Positions 1 to 8,577 of a stretch of 64,000 nucleotides of DNA are shown in pieces. The notes under the pieces were generated by a model. It did not search any database. It was not told the DNA's origin and saw nothing but the letters and a program-made list of their open reading frames with translations. A program made the translations under genes and the position numbers. The stretch comes from Lysinibacillus sp. FSL K6-0232 (GTDB lineage: Bacteria; Bacillota; Bacilli; Bacillales_A; Planococcaceae). The stretch spans positions 3,069,501 through 3,133,500 of the forward strand of contig NZ_JBBOYW010000001.1 in the NCBI RefSeq assembly GCF_038008325.1. The letters run 5' to 3'. Numbering within the stretch: the stretch's first letter is position 1; every line of letters begins with the position of its first letter.

Positions 1-414
1 CTAACCTTAACAAAATCTATCACACAACAATTTCCTCATATAAAAGTTATTATCCTATCAGGCTATGATGATGATGCCTATGTTCAAGCTGCTCAAAATG
101 CTGGAGCTAAAGCCTTTATGACAAAGGAACAATCCAATGAAGAGCTAATTGACACAGTGAAAAAAATTTATGCGGGAGATACTGTATTTCCATCCTTTAA
201 AAAAACACGACTTACACCAAAAGAGCTAGAAATTTTGCAGCTTATTGTAGCAGAAAAAACAAGCGAAGTGATTAGTAAAGAGCTTGCTATTAGTAAACGG
301 ACTGTAGAACATCATATTTCCTCTATTCTACGAAAACTGAGTGTTCAATCACGAGTAGGTGCTGTTGTAAAGGCACTGGAACAAGGCTTAATTCGCAACA
401 CAAAAGGGCTGTAA
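1..414 (+). CDS. NarL/LuxR-family response regulator, C-terminal part
   Basis: The gene enters from the left edge; the frame is open from base 1, so the apparent ATG at 118 is internal. Visible are the last third of a receiver domain (hydrophobic VIILSGYDDD strand and the switch lysine in FMTKE) and a LuxR-type helix-turn-helix beginning LTPKELEILQLI with KRTVEHHISSILRKL as recognition helix. Such regulators bind promoter DNA after phosphorylation by a partner histidine kinase, which must lie outside the window. The phospho-acceptor Asp is not visible. The stop codon lies inside the 407-440 hairpin. Family sure, target unknown. Confidence 0.9.
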   Translation, partial: LTLTKSITQQFPHIKVIILSGYDDDAYVQAAQNAGAKAFMTKEQSNEELIDTVKKIYAGDTVFPSFKKTRLTPKELEILQLIVAEKTSEVISKELAISKRTVEHHISSILRKLSVQSRVGAVVKALEQGLIRNTKGL

Positions 415-440
415 GGAAAAGCATCCTCTTCCTTACAGCC
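407..440. terminator. bidirectional terminator between response regulator and cysI
   Basis: Perfect 12-bp stem GGCTGTAAGGAA / TTCCTTACAGCC with a 10-base loop between two convergent genes. It overlaps the response regulator stop codon. On the minus strand it is followed by CTTTTG; the T-run is weak on both sides. Confidence 0.65.
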
Positions 441-461
441 TCTGTTTATATAGCTACAATT

Positions 462-2219
462 CTATACATTATGAACATAGCTTTCAGTATTTTCATTTGA
501 CACAGAGTGGAATTCTCGTCCATCATAGACAGCCGTTACATAACCAGCGCGAACCACAAAATCTCCAAAATGCTCGCCCTCTAAACGATCCTTTGCAAAA
601 TGTAAAAGAATTGGGCGCAGCTCTGCTAAAATTTCCTCTTCGCCAATATTTTCACGATAAATTTTATTTAAGCGATTGCCTGTAAAACTAGCACCTAGAT
701 ACATATTGTATTTACCTGGTCCTTTACCAATAAAGCCGATCTCACCCATTGCTGCACGCGAACAGCCATTTGGACAACCAGACATACGAATAACAATCTC
801 GGTTTCATTTAAGCCTGCCTCATCAATAATAGCATCGATTTTTGTAATAAGAGAAGGTAAATAACGTTCTGCCTCAGCCATAGCTAAGCCACATGTTGGT
901 AAAGATACGCAGGCAATTGAATTGCGACGTAATGCTGAATAGTGTGCTCCATCTGTTAGCTTGTATTGCTCGATAAGCGTATTAATTTTTCTCTTCTTCT
1001 GTGGCGTTACATTGCTAATCATTAAATTTTGATTTGGTGTTAAGCGGAAATCACCTGTATGCACCTTAGCAATTTCACGTAAGCCTGTTAATAGCTCATA
1101 ATCTTCAAAGTCCTTGATACGGCCATTTTGAATAAATAATGTGTAATGCCAATTACCATCAGTGCCTTTAATCCAGCCAAACTCATCACCTGTACGCTCA
1201 AATGTATATGGGCGAGCCTCTCCGATTTCCCAGCCTAGGCGACGTGTTAGCTCCTCTTTAAACCAATCAAGCCCTCTTGCATCGATTGTATATTTAAAAC
1301 GAGCATTTTTACGGACAGAACGATTACCATAATCACGCTGGATTGTAATAATTTTTTCCGCTGTTTCCAGCAGCTTATCTGGTGTAATAAAGCCAATAAC
1401 ACGTGCAAGCTGTGGGTAGGTAGCATTATCACCATGTGTCATACCCATTCCTCCACCAACAGCTACATTAAAGCCAACAAGCTGATTATTCTCCACAATC
1501 GCAATGAGCCCAATATCTTGTGAAAAAACATCCACATCATTGCTTGGAGGAATCGCAATACCAATTTTAAATTTACGCGGTAAATATTGTGCACCATAAA
1601 TTGGCTCAATCTCTTCATCCTGACTGTCTACTACCTTTTCGCCATCCAGCCATAATTCATGATAGGCACGTGTACGAGGCAATAAATGCTCACTTAGTTT
1701 TGCGGACCAATTGTAAACCTCCTCATGCAATGCTGATTGATTAGGATTCACATTACACATTACATTACGGTTTACATCTCCACAGGCAGCAAGAGAATCT
1801 AATAGCACTTCATTAATTTCCTGCATATATTTTTTTACATTCCATTTTAAAATACCATGTACTTGGAATGCTTGACGTGTCGTTAGCTTTAAGGAACCAT
1901 TACCATATTTTCTTGCCATTTCATCCATCACAAGCCATTGCGCTGGTGTTGCTGCGCCCCCAGGTGTGCGGACACGTACCATAAATTGATAAGCAGGTTC
2001 CAGTTTTTGACGCTGACGCTCATTACGAACATCACGATCATCCTGTAAGTAGCTACCGTGGAATTTCATCAGGCGGTTATCATCCTCTGGAATGCCAGAG
2101 CTTAATGGGTCATTCATTGTACGTTCAAGTGTTCCGCGAAGATAATTACTCTCAGTCTTAATACGCTCTACATCACTTGGTTTCCCAGGCTGTGGCGGTA
2201 AAACTATTTTTTCTGTCAT
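462..2219 (-). CDS. cysI: assimilatory sulfite reductase hemoprotein (beta subunit)
   Basis: Cytoplasmic siroheme/[4Fe-4S] subunit that reduces sulfite to sulfide with electrons from CysJ. About 585 residues, the normal size. The two cysteine pairs that hold the cluster and siroheme are visible near the C-terminal third: CVSLPTC and [10 protein letters not shown]. The N-terminal half carries the ferredoxin-like nitrite/sulfite reductase repeat ([23 protein letters not shown]). I chose the ATG at 2219, nine bases after AGAGGAG, over the TTG six bases upstream. It is the last gene of a five-gene operon, 25 bases after cysJ, and ends at the 407-440 hairpin. Confidence 0.95.
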   Translation of the reverse strand: MTEKIVLPPQPGKPSDVERIKTESNYLRGTLERTMNDPLSSGIPEDDNRLMKFHGSYLQDDRDVRNERQRQKLEPAYQFMVRVRTPGGAATPAQWLVMDEMARKYGNGSLKLTTRQAFQVHGILKWNVKKYMQEINEVLLDSLAACGDVNRNVMCNVNPNQSALHEEVYNWSAKLSEHLLPRTRAYHELWLDGEKVVDSQDEEIEPIYGAQYLPRKFKIGIAIPPSNDVDVFSQDIGLIAIVENNQLVGFNVAVGGGMGMTHGDNATYPQLARVIGFITPDKLLETAEKIITIQRDYGNRSVRKNARFKYTIDARGLDWFKEELTRRLGWEIGEARPYTFERTGDEFGWIKGTDGNWHYTLFIQNGRIKDFEDYELLTGLREIAKVHTGDFRLTPNQNLMISNVTPQKKRKINTLIEQYKLTDGAHYSALRRNSIACVSLPTCGLAMAEAERYLPSLITKIDAIIDEAGLNETEIVIRMSGCPNGCSRAAMGEIGFIGKGPGKYNMYLGASFTGNRLNKIYRENIGEEEILAELRPILLHFAKDRLEGEHFGDFVVRAGYVTAVYDGREFHSVSNENTESYVHNV

Positions 2220-2244
2220 GCTCAATCGCTCCTCTAATTAAAAC

Positions 2245-4038
2245 TTAATAAACATCACGTTGATAACGTTTTTGCTGCTTTAATTCGTTCACAAAAGCTT
2301 TTGCTTCCTCAGGGGTTTTCTGACCCTGCTGTTCAATAATACGGTGAATGGTTGCATCTACATCAGCTGCCATTGTTTTTTCATCACCACATACATAAAT
2401 AACAGCGCCCTGCTCAAGCCATTCATAAAAGCTTGCTGCATTTTCTTCCAATTTATGTTGTACATATACTTTTTTATCTGTATCGCGTGAAAAGGCTACA
2501 TGCATCTGACTTAACGTACCTGCGGCAAGCCAGCGCTGCCAGTCTGTTTGATAAAGGAAATCTGTAACAAAATGCTGGTCGCCAAAAATAAGCCAAGCGT
2601 TACCCTCAATGCCTAACTCCTCTCGTTCCTCTAAAAAGGCTCGATATGGCGCAATACCTGTGCCTGCACCAATCATAATAATTGGTGTATCCTGATTTTC
2701 TGGCAATCTAAAGTTTGGATTTTTATGAACATAAATTGGCAATGTATCTCCAATTTGAAGGCGCTCCGCTACACTGCCAGAGCAAACGCCCAAACGTTGT
2801 CGTCCAGCTGTTTCATAGCTTACTTTGCCAATTGTTAAATGTACTTCATCAGGATTTGCCTTTTGACTACTCGCAATGGAATAAAGTCTAGCAGGGATTT
2901 TACGCAATATTTCAATAAATTGCTGTGCACTCCATGTAAATGGCGCAAAATCCTCTACTACATCAAGTAAATCTCTTCCCTTTGCATAGTCCTTCCATGC
3001 ATTTGACTCTGCAAGAAGCCTCGAAAATTCAGGATGTTCTGTATAAACGCTAATTTTTTCAAGCAATGGCTTTGATAGTACTGTAATCTCAAGCCTTTTT
3101 TGTAATGCATCCTTCAATGACAATGTTTCATCAGCAACCGTTACCTCTGCTGCTGGATCAAGCTGCAATGCGGTTAATAATGCATCGACTAGCTTTTCAT
3201 CATTCTCTGGCTGAATACCAATACTGTCACCAGGCTCAAATTGGAAATTAGCACCTTCAATTGATAATTCAAGATGGCGTGTTTCTTTATTAGAGCCACG
3301 ACCATTTAGATTAATATTTTCAAGCACTTCAGCGTAAAACGGGTTTTTCTTAGAATATGTAGTAGCTGCTGGTGCTTGTGTTAGCTCATTTTGTACTACA
3401 GTTGCTGCTACCTCCGCAGGCTGTTGTAAAAACTTCTCTTGCACAGCCGAGAACCATTGTGCTGCATCATCATCATAATCCACATCACAGTCGATACGAG
3501 GAGCTATCCTTGTTGCTCCTAGTTTGGCAAATTGCTCATCAAAGTCCTTACCTGTTTTACAGAAAAATTCATAGGAGCTATCGCCTAATGCAAGCACCGA
3601 ATAATGTAAATGATCTAGCTTTGGTGCTCGTTTACTATGCAAAAATTCATAAAATTGGATTGCTTGATCTGGCGGATCGCCCTCACCATGTGTACTAACA
3701 ATCAGTAAAAGATTTGTTATCTTTTTTAAATTAGCCGCTTTAAATTTCCCCAATGATGCAACAGTCACATCAACATTTTGAGCTTTTAGTGTAGATGCAT
3801 ATTTTTCAGCTAGCCCTTGACTATTCCCTGTTTGAGAGCCATATAAAATCGTGATTGTTTGCGTAATTGGTTGTGCTGCTGGCGGTGCACTTTCAACAAG
3901 GGCATCAAGTGTTGCTTGTGGTGCGCTCAAATAGCCGTTAAGCCAAATTTTTTGTTCAACCGTTAGTTTTGGCAGAAGCTCATTCAATAGCTTTATCTGC
4001 TCTTCATTAAATGGACTGTTTATTACTTGCAGTTTCAA
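2245..4038 (-). CDS. cysJ: assimilatory sulfite reductase flavoprotein (alpha subunit)
   Basis: Passes electrons from NADPH through FAD and FMN to CysI. Domains in order: N-terminal extension, flavodoxin (LYGSQTGNSQGLAEKYA near 75, then STHGEGDPPD and LGDSSYEFFC), FAD-binding ferredoxin-reductase domain (RLYSIASS), and NADPH domain (MIGAGTGIAPYRAFL) ending in the typical DVY tail. 597 residues, normal. The frame could extend to a GTG at 4053, but that GTG lies inside the Shine-Dalgarno GAGGTGG. The TTG at 4038 is correctly spaced and gives the MKLQVINSPF start expected for this family. Confidence 0.95.
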   Translation of the reverse strand: MKLQVINSPFNEEQIKLLNELLPKLTVEQKIWLNGYLSAPQATLDALVESAPPAAQPITQTITILYGSQTGNSQGLAEKYASTLKAQNVDVTVASLGKFKAANLKKITNLLLIVSTHGEGDPPDQAIQFYEFLHSKRAPKLDHLHYSVLALGDSSYEFFCKTGKDFDEQFAKLGATRIAPRIDCDVDYDDDAAQWFSAVQEKFLQQPAEVAATVVQNELTQAPAATTYSKKNPFYAEVLENINLNGRGSNKETRHLELSIEGANFQFEPGDSIGIQPENDEKLVDALLTALQLDPAAEVTVADETLSLKDALQKRLEITVLSKPLLEKISVYTEHPEFSRLLAESNAWKDYAKGRDLLDVVEDFAPFTWSAQQFIEILRKIPARLYSIASSQKANPDEVHLTIGKVSYETAGRQRLGVCSGSVAERLQIGDTLPIYVHKNPNFRLPENQDTPIIMIGAGTGIAPYRAFLEEREELGIEGNAWLIFGDQHFVTDFLYQTDWQRWLAAGTLSQMHVAFSRDTDKKVYVQHKLEENAASFYEWLEQGAVIYVCGDEKTMAADVDATIHRIIEQQGQKTPEEAKAFVNELKQQKRYQRDVY

Positions 4039-4073
4039 TCTTTGCCACCTCACAAAATAATAGTTATTGATGA

Positions 4074-4223
4074 TTATCGAAGTCTTATTTTTTCCTTTTT
4101 TTCAATTTGAACCACATAGGAATTTTGTACAATCAATGTAATAGACCCGTGGTTCACAGTATTCAACATTTGGCGGACATTTTCTAATGCTAGATTTACA
4201 TTTTCAGTCTTTTTATCTACCAT
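4074..4223 (-). CDS. YezD-like (DUF2292) small protein
   Basis: A 49-residue frame between the chelatase gene and cysJ. Its ATG overlaps the chelatase stop by one base (TAATG), which suggests translational coupling. The C-terminal half (GSITLIVQNSYVVQIEKKEKIRL) is the pattern I associate with DUF2292/YezD proteins, small proteins often found in cysteine or sulfite-reductase operons. Molecular function is unknown. Inference: an accessory factor of sulfite reduction or its regulation. It is too short to be noticed by a simple length cut-off. Confidence 0.8.
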   Translation of the reverse strand: MVDKKTENVNLALENVRQMLNTVNHGSITLIVQNSYVVQIEKKEKIRLR

Positions 4224-4966
4224 TACGAAACACCTTCCTCTTTAAAATGTAATAGTTCATCAATACGCTCCACTAACACCTTTTTTACATTGTCGTCATA
4301 GCCTAAGCTTTCACATAAAATAATATTCTTGCCTTCAACCCCCTGTAATCGCTTTGTAATGCTTTGCCGTAAAATACCTGTAAATAATAAATAAGGCACA
4401 ATAAAAACTTGCTGCTGCTTATACTGTTCTTGTTGTAGCCATTCCTCAAAAGTTGGTCCCATTCCATATAAAAAGCATGTGTCTACAGCCTTATAGTGAT
4501 ATTTCGTGCGTAATCTTGTCGCAATATTAGCTAAATCTCGTTTCACCGCAGGGTCACTGCTGCCACGTCCTATCAATAAGACACGAGCATGTGGGTTAGG
4601 TTGCTGCTGTTCTAGAATTCTTGCTTGCAATGTATCAATTAGTAATTCATGAACACCAAGTGGTGCACCATATGTAAACTTTACATATGGATATTGCTTT
4701 TGAGCCTTGGCAATCTCATGTGGAATATCATGCTTAGCATGCTGAGCAGCTAACAATAAAATCGGCATCACGGCAATGGTTGTCGCACCTTTATAAATAC
4801 AATTGGCAATTCCCTCCGCAATGGTTGGTGTTGCAAGCTCTAAAAAGCAGATTTCCTGAATGGGCACGTACACTTCCTGCTGTACACCCTGAAGAAATGT
4901 CACAGCTTGCTCTACTCCTGCCTTTACGCGACTGCCATGTGCAATATATAAAATGGCTTGCATCAT
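4223..4966 (-). CDS. sirohydrochlorin ferrochelatase (CbiX/SirB family)
   Basis: Inserts Fe2+ into sirohydrochlorin, the last step of siroheme synthesis, feeding CysI. The N-terminus has the chelatase motif YIAHGSRVKAG with the metal-binding His; a second chelatase-like half follows (LLIGRGSSDPAV). 247 residues, the length of two-domain SirB proteins rather than the half-size archaeal CbiXS. It starts nine bases after the methyltransferase stop; two adjacent ATGs are possible and the ribosome site (GGATGTGAAATG) is weak. A cobaltochelatase role is possible, but the operon argues for siroheme. Confidence 0.9.
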   Translation of the reverse strand: MMQAILYIAHGSRVKAGVEQAVTFLQGVQQEVYVPIQEICFLELATPTIAEGIANCIYKGATTIAVMPILLLAAQHAKHDIPHEIAKAQKQYPYVKFTYGAPLGVHELLIDTLQARILEQQQPNPHARVLLIGRGSSDPAVKRDLANIATRLRTKYHYKAVDTCFLYGMGPTFEEWLQQEQYKQQQVFIVPYLLFTGILRQSITKRLQGVEGKNIILCESLGYDDNVKKVLVERIDELLHFKEEGVS

Positions 4967-4975
4967 TTCACATCC

Positions 4976-5749
4976 TTATTCAGAAATTTCGGCTAGCTGT
5001 GAATGACTATCCTCAAACCATTGAATAGTTTCTCTTAATGTCACAACCTTCCCGACCAATATAATGCTTGGATTTTGAATATTTTCTGTACGTACAATAT
5101 CTTCTATTGTTGCTAGAGTACCTGTCACAGTTTTTTGTTGAGCAGAAAATGTGCCCCAATGAATAAGCGCAACAGGTGTTTCTGGATCACGTCCATATTT
5201 TAGTAGCTGTTGACGGACATATGGCAGATTACCAACCCCCATATAAATGGCAATCGTATCAATTCCTTTTGCAAGACTTTCCCAGCGAATTGCATCTTCC
5301 TTATCATCCTGCATATGACCTGTCACCATCGCAAAGCTTGAGCCTAAATCACGGTGTGTCACTGGAATACCCGCATAAGCTGGTGCAGCAATGCCTGATG
5401 TAATACCGGGTATAATTTCGAATGGAATATGATACTGCGCTAACACTTCAGCTTCCTCTGCACCTCTTCCAAAAACAAATGGGTCCCCCCCTTTTAATCT
5501 TGTAACAATTAACCCTTGCTGTGCGTAATTAACAAGTGTTTGGTTAATATGCTCCTGAATCATGGCATGTTGTTGAGGCAACTTACCACAAAAAATGAGC
5601 TTAGCGTCTTTTTTAGCGTAGGATAACAGCTCTTTATTAATCAGCCTGTCATATAAAATAACATCTGCACATTCAATACAGCGCAATCCTTTAACTGTAA
5701 TAAGATCAATATCGCCAGGACCAGCTCCTACAATATAAACTTTTCCCAT
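4976..5749 (-). CDS. uroporphyrinogen-III C-methyltransferase
   Basis: SAM-dependent methylation of uroporphyrinogen III to precorrin-2, the first committed step to siroheme (SUMT, CobA or the CysG C-terminal domain). Hallmarks: VYIVGAGPGDIDLITVKGL at the N-terminus, DVILYDRLI, VTRLKGGDPFVFGRGAEE near 80-100, and PGITSGIAAPAYAGIPVTHRD. 257 residues, a single-domain enzyme without the dehydrogenase/ferrochelatase half of CysG. The oxidation step (precorrin-2 dehydrogenase) is not in the window. First gene of the sulfite-reduction operon; good ribosome site AAGGAGTG. Confidence 0.94.
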   Translation of the reverse strand: MGKVYIVGAGPGDIDLITVKGLRCIECADVILYDRLINKELLSYAKKDAKLIFCGKLPQQHAMIQEHINQTLVNYAQQGLIVTRLKGGDPFVFGRGAEEAEVLAQYHIPFEIIPGITSGIAAPAYAGIPVTHRDLGSSFAMVTGHMQDDKEDAIRWESLAKGIDTIAIYMGVGNLPYVRQQLLKYGRDPETPVALIHWGTFSAQQKTVTGTLATIEDIVRTENIQNPSIILVGKVVTLRETIQWFEDSHSQLAEISE

Positions 5750-5855
5750 TCCACTTCACTCCTTATGTAAAGAAAAAAGGCCAATATTATCCATAGGCAT
5801 ACTAATGCCTAAAAACAATAAAAGCCTCTAGTTTGCTAGTCAGCTACATTATTTA

Positions 5856-5878
5856 ATTCTTAGTAATATAATAAGAAT
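5856..5878. promoter_or_regulatory. inverted repeat at the sulfite-operon promoter (candidate operator)
   Basis: ATTCTTA - 9 bases - TAAGAAT, a perfect 7-bp inverted repeat just downstream of and touching the -10 box of the promoter that reads into the methyltransferase gene. Its position fits a repressor site. Sulfur repressors such as CymR would be natural candidates, but I cannot match a known consensus with confidence. Confidence 0.4.
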
Positions 5879-5905
5879 AATATATAATCTAGGATATTCT
5901 GTCAA
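5877..5905 (-). promoter_or_regulatory. sigma-A promoter of the siroheme/sulfite reductase operon
   Basis: Minus strand: consensus -35 TTGACA (5900-5905), exact 17-base spacer, -10 TATTAT (5877-5882). About 120 bases of leader separate it from the first gene. The leader holds short hairpins (CTAG CAAA CTAG; GGCAT TAGT ATGCC) but no riboswitch I recognise. Confidence 0.75.
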
Positions 5906-5945
5906 CATAAATTTTGATACTTCATAAAATACTGATTTTTAGGCA

Positions 5946-5985
5946 TAAAAAAACCAATTGCCGATTTGCAAATCGACAACTGGTT
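5946..5985 (-). terminator. terminator of the Gly/Tyr/Pro-rich small gene
   Basis: Long hairpin with arms AACCAGTTGTCGATTTG and CAAATCGGCAATTGGTT (two mismatches), followed on the minus strand by TTTTTTTATG. Confidence 0.85.
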
Positions 5986-6000
5986 ATGATTGTTATATTC

Positions 6001-6213
6001 TCACCAAGGTCTACGATATCGTGGACCCGGTCGAAAATATGGGCCTCGTGGATACGGCTGATAGCTTGGATAGTTTGGGTAATACGGATAATTTGGATAT
6101 TGATTAAATTGTGAGCCAAGTAAGCTGCCTAAAAATCCACCAAAAAACGGTGCGCCAAATGGCCAAATAAAACCGCCAAAGCCTCCTCCAGGATAACCTC
6201 CAAAATTACGCAT
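6001..6213 (-). CDS. Gly/Tyr/Pro-rich small protein, function unknown
   Basis: 70 residues behind a strong ribosome site (AGAGGAGGT, five bases from ATG) and ahead of a strong terminator, so likely a real monocistronic gene. The first half is glycine/phenylalanine-rich (GGYPGGGFGGF, then FFGGFLGSLLGS); the second half repeats NYP/YYPNYPSYQPYPRGPYF and ends in basic residues. No signal peptide or Cys. Composition resembles spore coat or exosporium small proteins, but that is inference; I do not recognise the family. Confidence 0.75.
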   Translation of the reverse strand: MRNFGGYPGGGFGGFIWPFGAPFFGGFLGSLLGSQFNQYPNYPYYPNYPSYQPYPRGPYFRPGPRYRRPW

Positions 6214-6310
6214 ATGCTACCTCCTCTTTTTACTCTATCGTATGAAGAAGGATACATCTCTCATATGTGCAATGCCTAACCTACTGGGGTTAGCACGTAT
6301 ATCATAAAAA

Positions 6311-6340
6311 AAATCAGCGATAGCAAAGACACGCTGATTT
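6311..6340 (-). terminator. terminator of the leucyl aminopeptidase gene
   Basis: Nine-bp stem AAATCAGCG / CGCTGATTT, followed on the minus strand by TTTTTATGAT, 12 bases after the stop codon. Confidence 0.9.
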
Positions 6341-6351
6341 TTTATTGTTGA

Positions 6352-7857
6352 TTATTCCTCGCCTAAGCGTTGCACAAAATTAGCAAGTGTACGTACCATT
6401 ACACCTGTACCGCCTTTAGGACCTAAATCATGTGCAGTCGTGGCATCAGATGTACCAGCAATATCTAAATGAATCCATGGTGTATCACCAACAAACTCAC
6501 CAACAAAGCCTCCACCAAAAATCATATGACCATCACGTCCAGGAGAATTGTTTAAATCAGCCACATCTGATTTACGAATACGTTTTTTATCGTTTTCTGT
6601 TAAAGGCATACGCCATACAAACTCATCTGTTTCTTGTGCGGCTTCCATAAATGCGGCAAAAAATGCATCGTCGTTTGATAATGCACCTGTTTTGTCCATG
6701 CCTAGTGCAGTAATAACGCCTCCAGTTAAAGTAGCAACATCAATTAGTGCTGTAGCCCCCTGCTGTTTCGCATATGTAGTCGCATCTGCCAGCACTAAGC
6801 GCCCTTCTGCATCCGTGTTTAAGACTTCTACTGTTTTCCCGCTATAGGTTGTAATCACATCATCTGGTTTAAATGCTGTATCAGATACCATATTATCTGT
6901 AGAGCCAATCACAGCGACAACATTTTTAGCTGGACGTAACTCACCAATAATTTTCATTGCTCCCAGTACAGCAGCAGCACCGCCCATATCGCCTTTCATA
7001 CCAACCATTCCATCTTTAGGTTTTAATGAATAGCCACCTGTATCATATGTTACACCTTTACCTACAAGCCCAATTGGCTCTGCAAAATCATCTGTTGCTT
7101 TGTACTTTAAGGTAATTAAACGGGGTTCTTCATAGGAGCCTTGGTTTACACTTAAAATACCACCCATACCAAGCTCCTCTAATTGGGCTTTATCTAAAAT
7201 CTCTACTTCAAAATTATAGTTAACCGCAAGCGACTCTGCATAATTAGCTAAATCAGTCGCTGTTAATAAATTTGGTGGTAAATTAATTAAGCTACGTGCC
7301 TCATTCACCGCATCCGCATAAATCGCACCAACTTCAAAGCTCGCTACTACTTCATCTAAATCATCAGCTGCTGTAACAAAATGAACCGCCTCAATACGTT
7401 TATCCACCTCATTGGAAGTCGTTTTATAATGAGGAATTGAATAGTAGCCAAGCCCTGTGCCTTCACCCGCTAAAAAGGCTACATCTGCTACAGTAATGGA
7501 TTCTGTTGTAAATGATTCAAGCCAAACCGAATACTCTTTCACCTTTAAAGCTCTTAGCTCTTTCCCTACTAAGCCAAATGCTGCTCGAAGATCGCCCTCT
7601 GTTAAGTTTTTACGCTCATCTAACCCAACAAACAAAAGACGTTTCAAATTGGCATGCTCTTTGACAAATGGTAATTTCGTTAGCTTTTTTAATGCAGTCG
7701 ATATATCCCCTGCATTAATCCATGTATCAAGGGATTCACCGAAAAAGGATGAAAAGCTGGCCCAATCTTGCATTTGTTCACGATGTTTTGGGACTCCCAC
7801 TATTAATAGCTCAGTAGAAATCGTTTCAAATGTTTTTGCTTCTTTTACAATATGCAT
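6352..7857 (-). CDS. pepA: leucyl aminopeptidase (M17 family)
   Basis: Cytosolic two-metal aminopeptidase that removes N-terminal residues, Leu preferred. The M17 signature NTDAEGRLVLADA lies near residue 350; metal-ligand and catalytic blocks are VGKGVTYDTGGYSLKP and MKGDMGGAAAVLGA. 501 residues, full length, with the less conserved N-terminal domain. Ribosome site GGAGGAG is seven bases before the ATG. It is divergent from yuiD, as in B. subtilis, where the homologue is yuiE. A TATAAT -10 box lies about 30 bases upstream. Confidence 0.95.
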   Translation of the reverse strand: MHIVKEAKTFETISTELLIVGVPKHREQMQDWASFSSFFGESLDTWINAGDISTALKKLTKLPFVKEHANLKRLLFVGLDERKNLTEGDLRAAFGLVGKELRALKVKEYSVWLESFTTESITVADVAFLAGEGTGLGYYSIPHYKTTSNEVDKRIEAVHFVTAADDLDEVVASFEVGAIYADAVNEARSLINLPPNLLTATDLANYAESLAVNYNFEVEILDKAQLEELGMGGILSVNQGSYEEPRLITLKYKATDDFAEPIGLVGKGVTYDTGGYSLKPKDGMVGMKGDMGGAAAVLGAMKIIGELRPAKNVVAVIGSTDNMVSDTAFKPDDVITTYSGKTVEVLNTDAEGRLVLADATTYAKQQGATALIDVATLTGGVITALGMDKTGALSNDDAFFAAFMEAAQETDEFVWRMPLTENDKKRIRKSDVADLNNSPGRDGHMIFGGGFVGEFVGDTPWIHLDIAGTSDATTAHDLGPKGGTGVMVRTLANFVQRLGEE

Positions 7858-7980
7858 GTAAACTCCTCCATTCCATATACTATTATAGCGAAGTTTCTGA
7901 AATGCGCGTAATATTTGCCTATAGCTTCTTTTAGAAAATAATGAATGTTATAATAAACGTAATTATTTGCAAAGGCTGTG

Positions 7981-8463
7981 ATGAATTTGAGTTTACTTCA
8001 AAATACCCCTTTACTCGTTGCCCTCTTTGCCGTTCTCTTTGCACAATTTGTTAAAATTCCTATTCATTTTTTAATGACAAGAAAAATCAAATGGGGCCTC
8101 TTTACATCAACAGGTGGTATGCCTAGCTCCCATTCCGCTTCTGTCACTGCACTAACAACCTCTATTGCTTATGAAACGGGCTTAGACTCTCCCATTTTTG
8201 CAGTAGCTGCTATGTTCTCCTTTATCGTTATGTATGATGCAAGTGGTGTACGCTATCAAGCTGGACAACATGCGGCAGTTTTAAATCAGTTACGTAAAGA
8301 TTTTCAAACATTGCTCCATGATTTAAAAAAATGGCCGCAAATGGATGGGCAAGAGAAGATGGAGGAATTAAAAACATTACTAGGTCATAAACGAAGTGAA
8401 GTATTTTTCGGAGCCCTTACAGGTATTTTTATCGCTATTATTACCTACGAGCTTTTACTATAA
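7981..8463 (+). CDS. yuiD: DUF212 membrane protein, YuiD-like
   Basis: Small integral membrane protein of the family related to vanadium-haloperoxidase/acid phosphatase folds (DUF212). Visible: N-terminal hydrophobic segment (LVALFAVLFAQFVKIPIHF), the conserved GGMPSSHSASVTALT block near 45-60, MYDASGVRYQAGQHAAVLN near 100, and a C-terminal membrane helix. 160 residues. The start could be GTG 7978 or ATG 7981; AAAGG at 7971 favours ATG. A TATAAT box at about 7950 serves as its -10. Exact substrate unknown. Confidence 0.9.
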   Translation: MNLSLLQNTPLLVALFAVLFAQFVKIPIHFLMTRKIKWGLFTSTGGMPSSHSASVTALTTSIAYETGLDSPIFAVAAMFSFIVMYDASGVRYQAGQHAAVLNQLRKDFQTLLHDLKKWPQMDGQEKMEELKTLLGHKRSEVFFGALTGIFIAIITYELLL

Positions 8464-8470
8464 CCATAGC

Positions 8471-8502
8471 AGCACATCCTCTGAACGGAGGCTGTGTTTT
8501 TT
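8471..8502 (+). terminator. terminator of yuiD
   Basis: Imperfect stem CACATCCTC / GGAGGCTGTG followed by TTTTTTG on the plus strand. Confidence 0.7.
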
Positions 8503-8538
8503 GTTTGCACAGTCGTAAGCATTCTCAGGTACTAAAAA

Positions 8539-8570
8539 AGTATTCCTCCCTCAGTTGAAAGAAGAATACT
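8539..8570 (-). terminator. terminator of yuiB
   Basis: Stem AGTATTC / GAATACT with a purine/pyrimidine-rich loop, followed on the minus strand by TTTTTTAG, shortly after the yuiB stop. Confidence 0.75.
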
Positions 8571-8577
8571 AAGCACA

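Noticed and set aside
4038-4053. GTG start for cysJ at 4053
   Set aside because: The GTG is part of the GAGGTGG ribosome site of the TTG start at 4038.
5760-5876. S-box or other riboswitch in the leader of the sulfite operon
   Set aside because: None of the S-box blocks clearly visible upstream of metN occur here; only short hairpins are present.
7457-7861. 134-codon plus-strand frame opposite pepA
   Set aside because: It is antisense to the well-conserved aminopeptidase N-terminus; no ribosome site and low-complexity composition.
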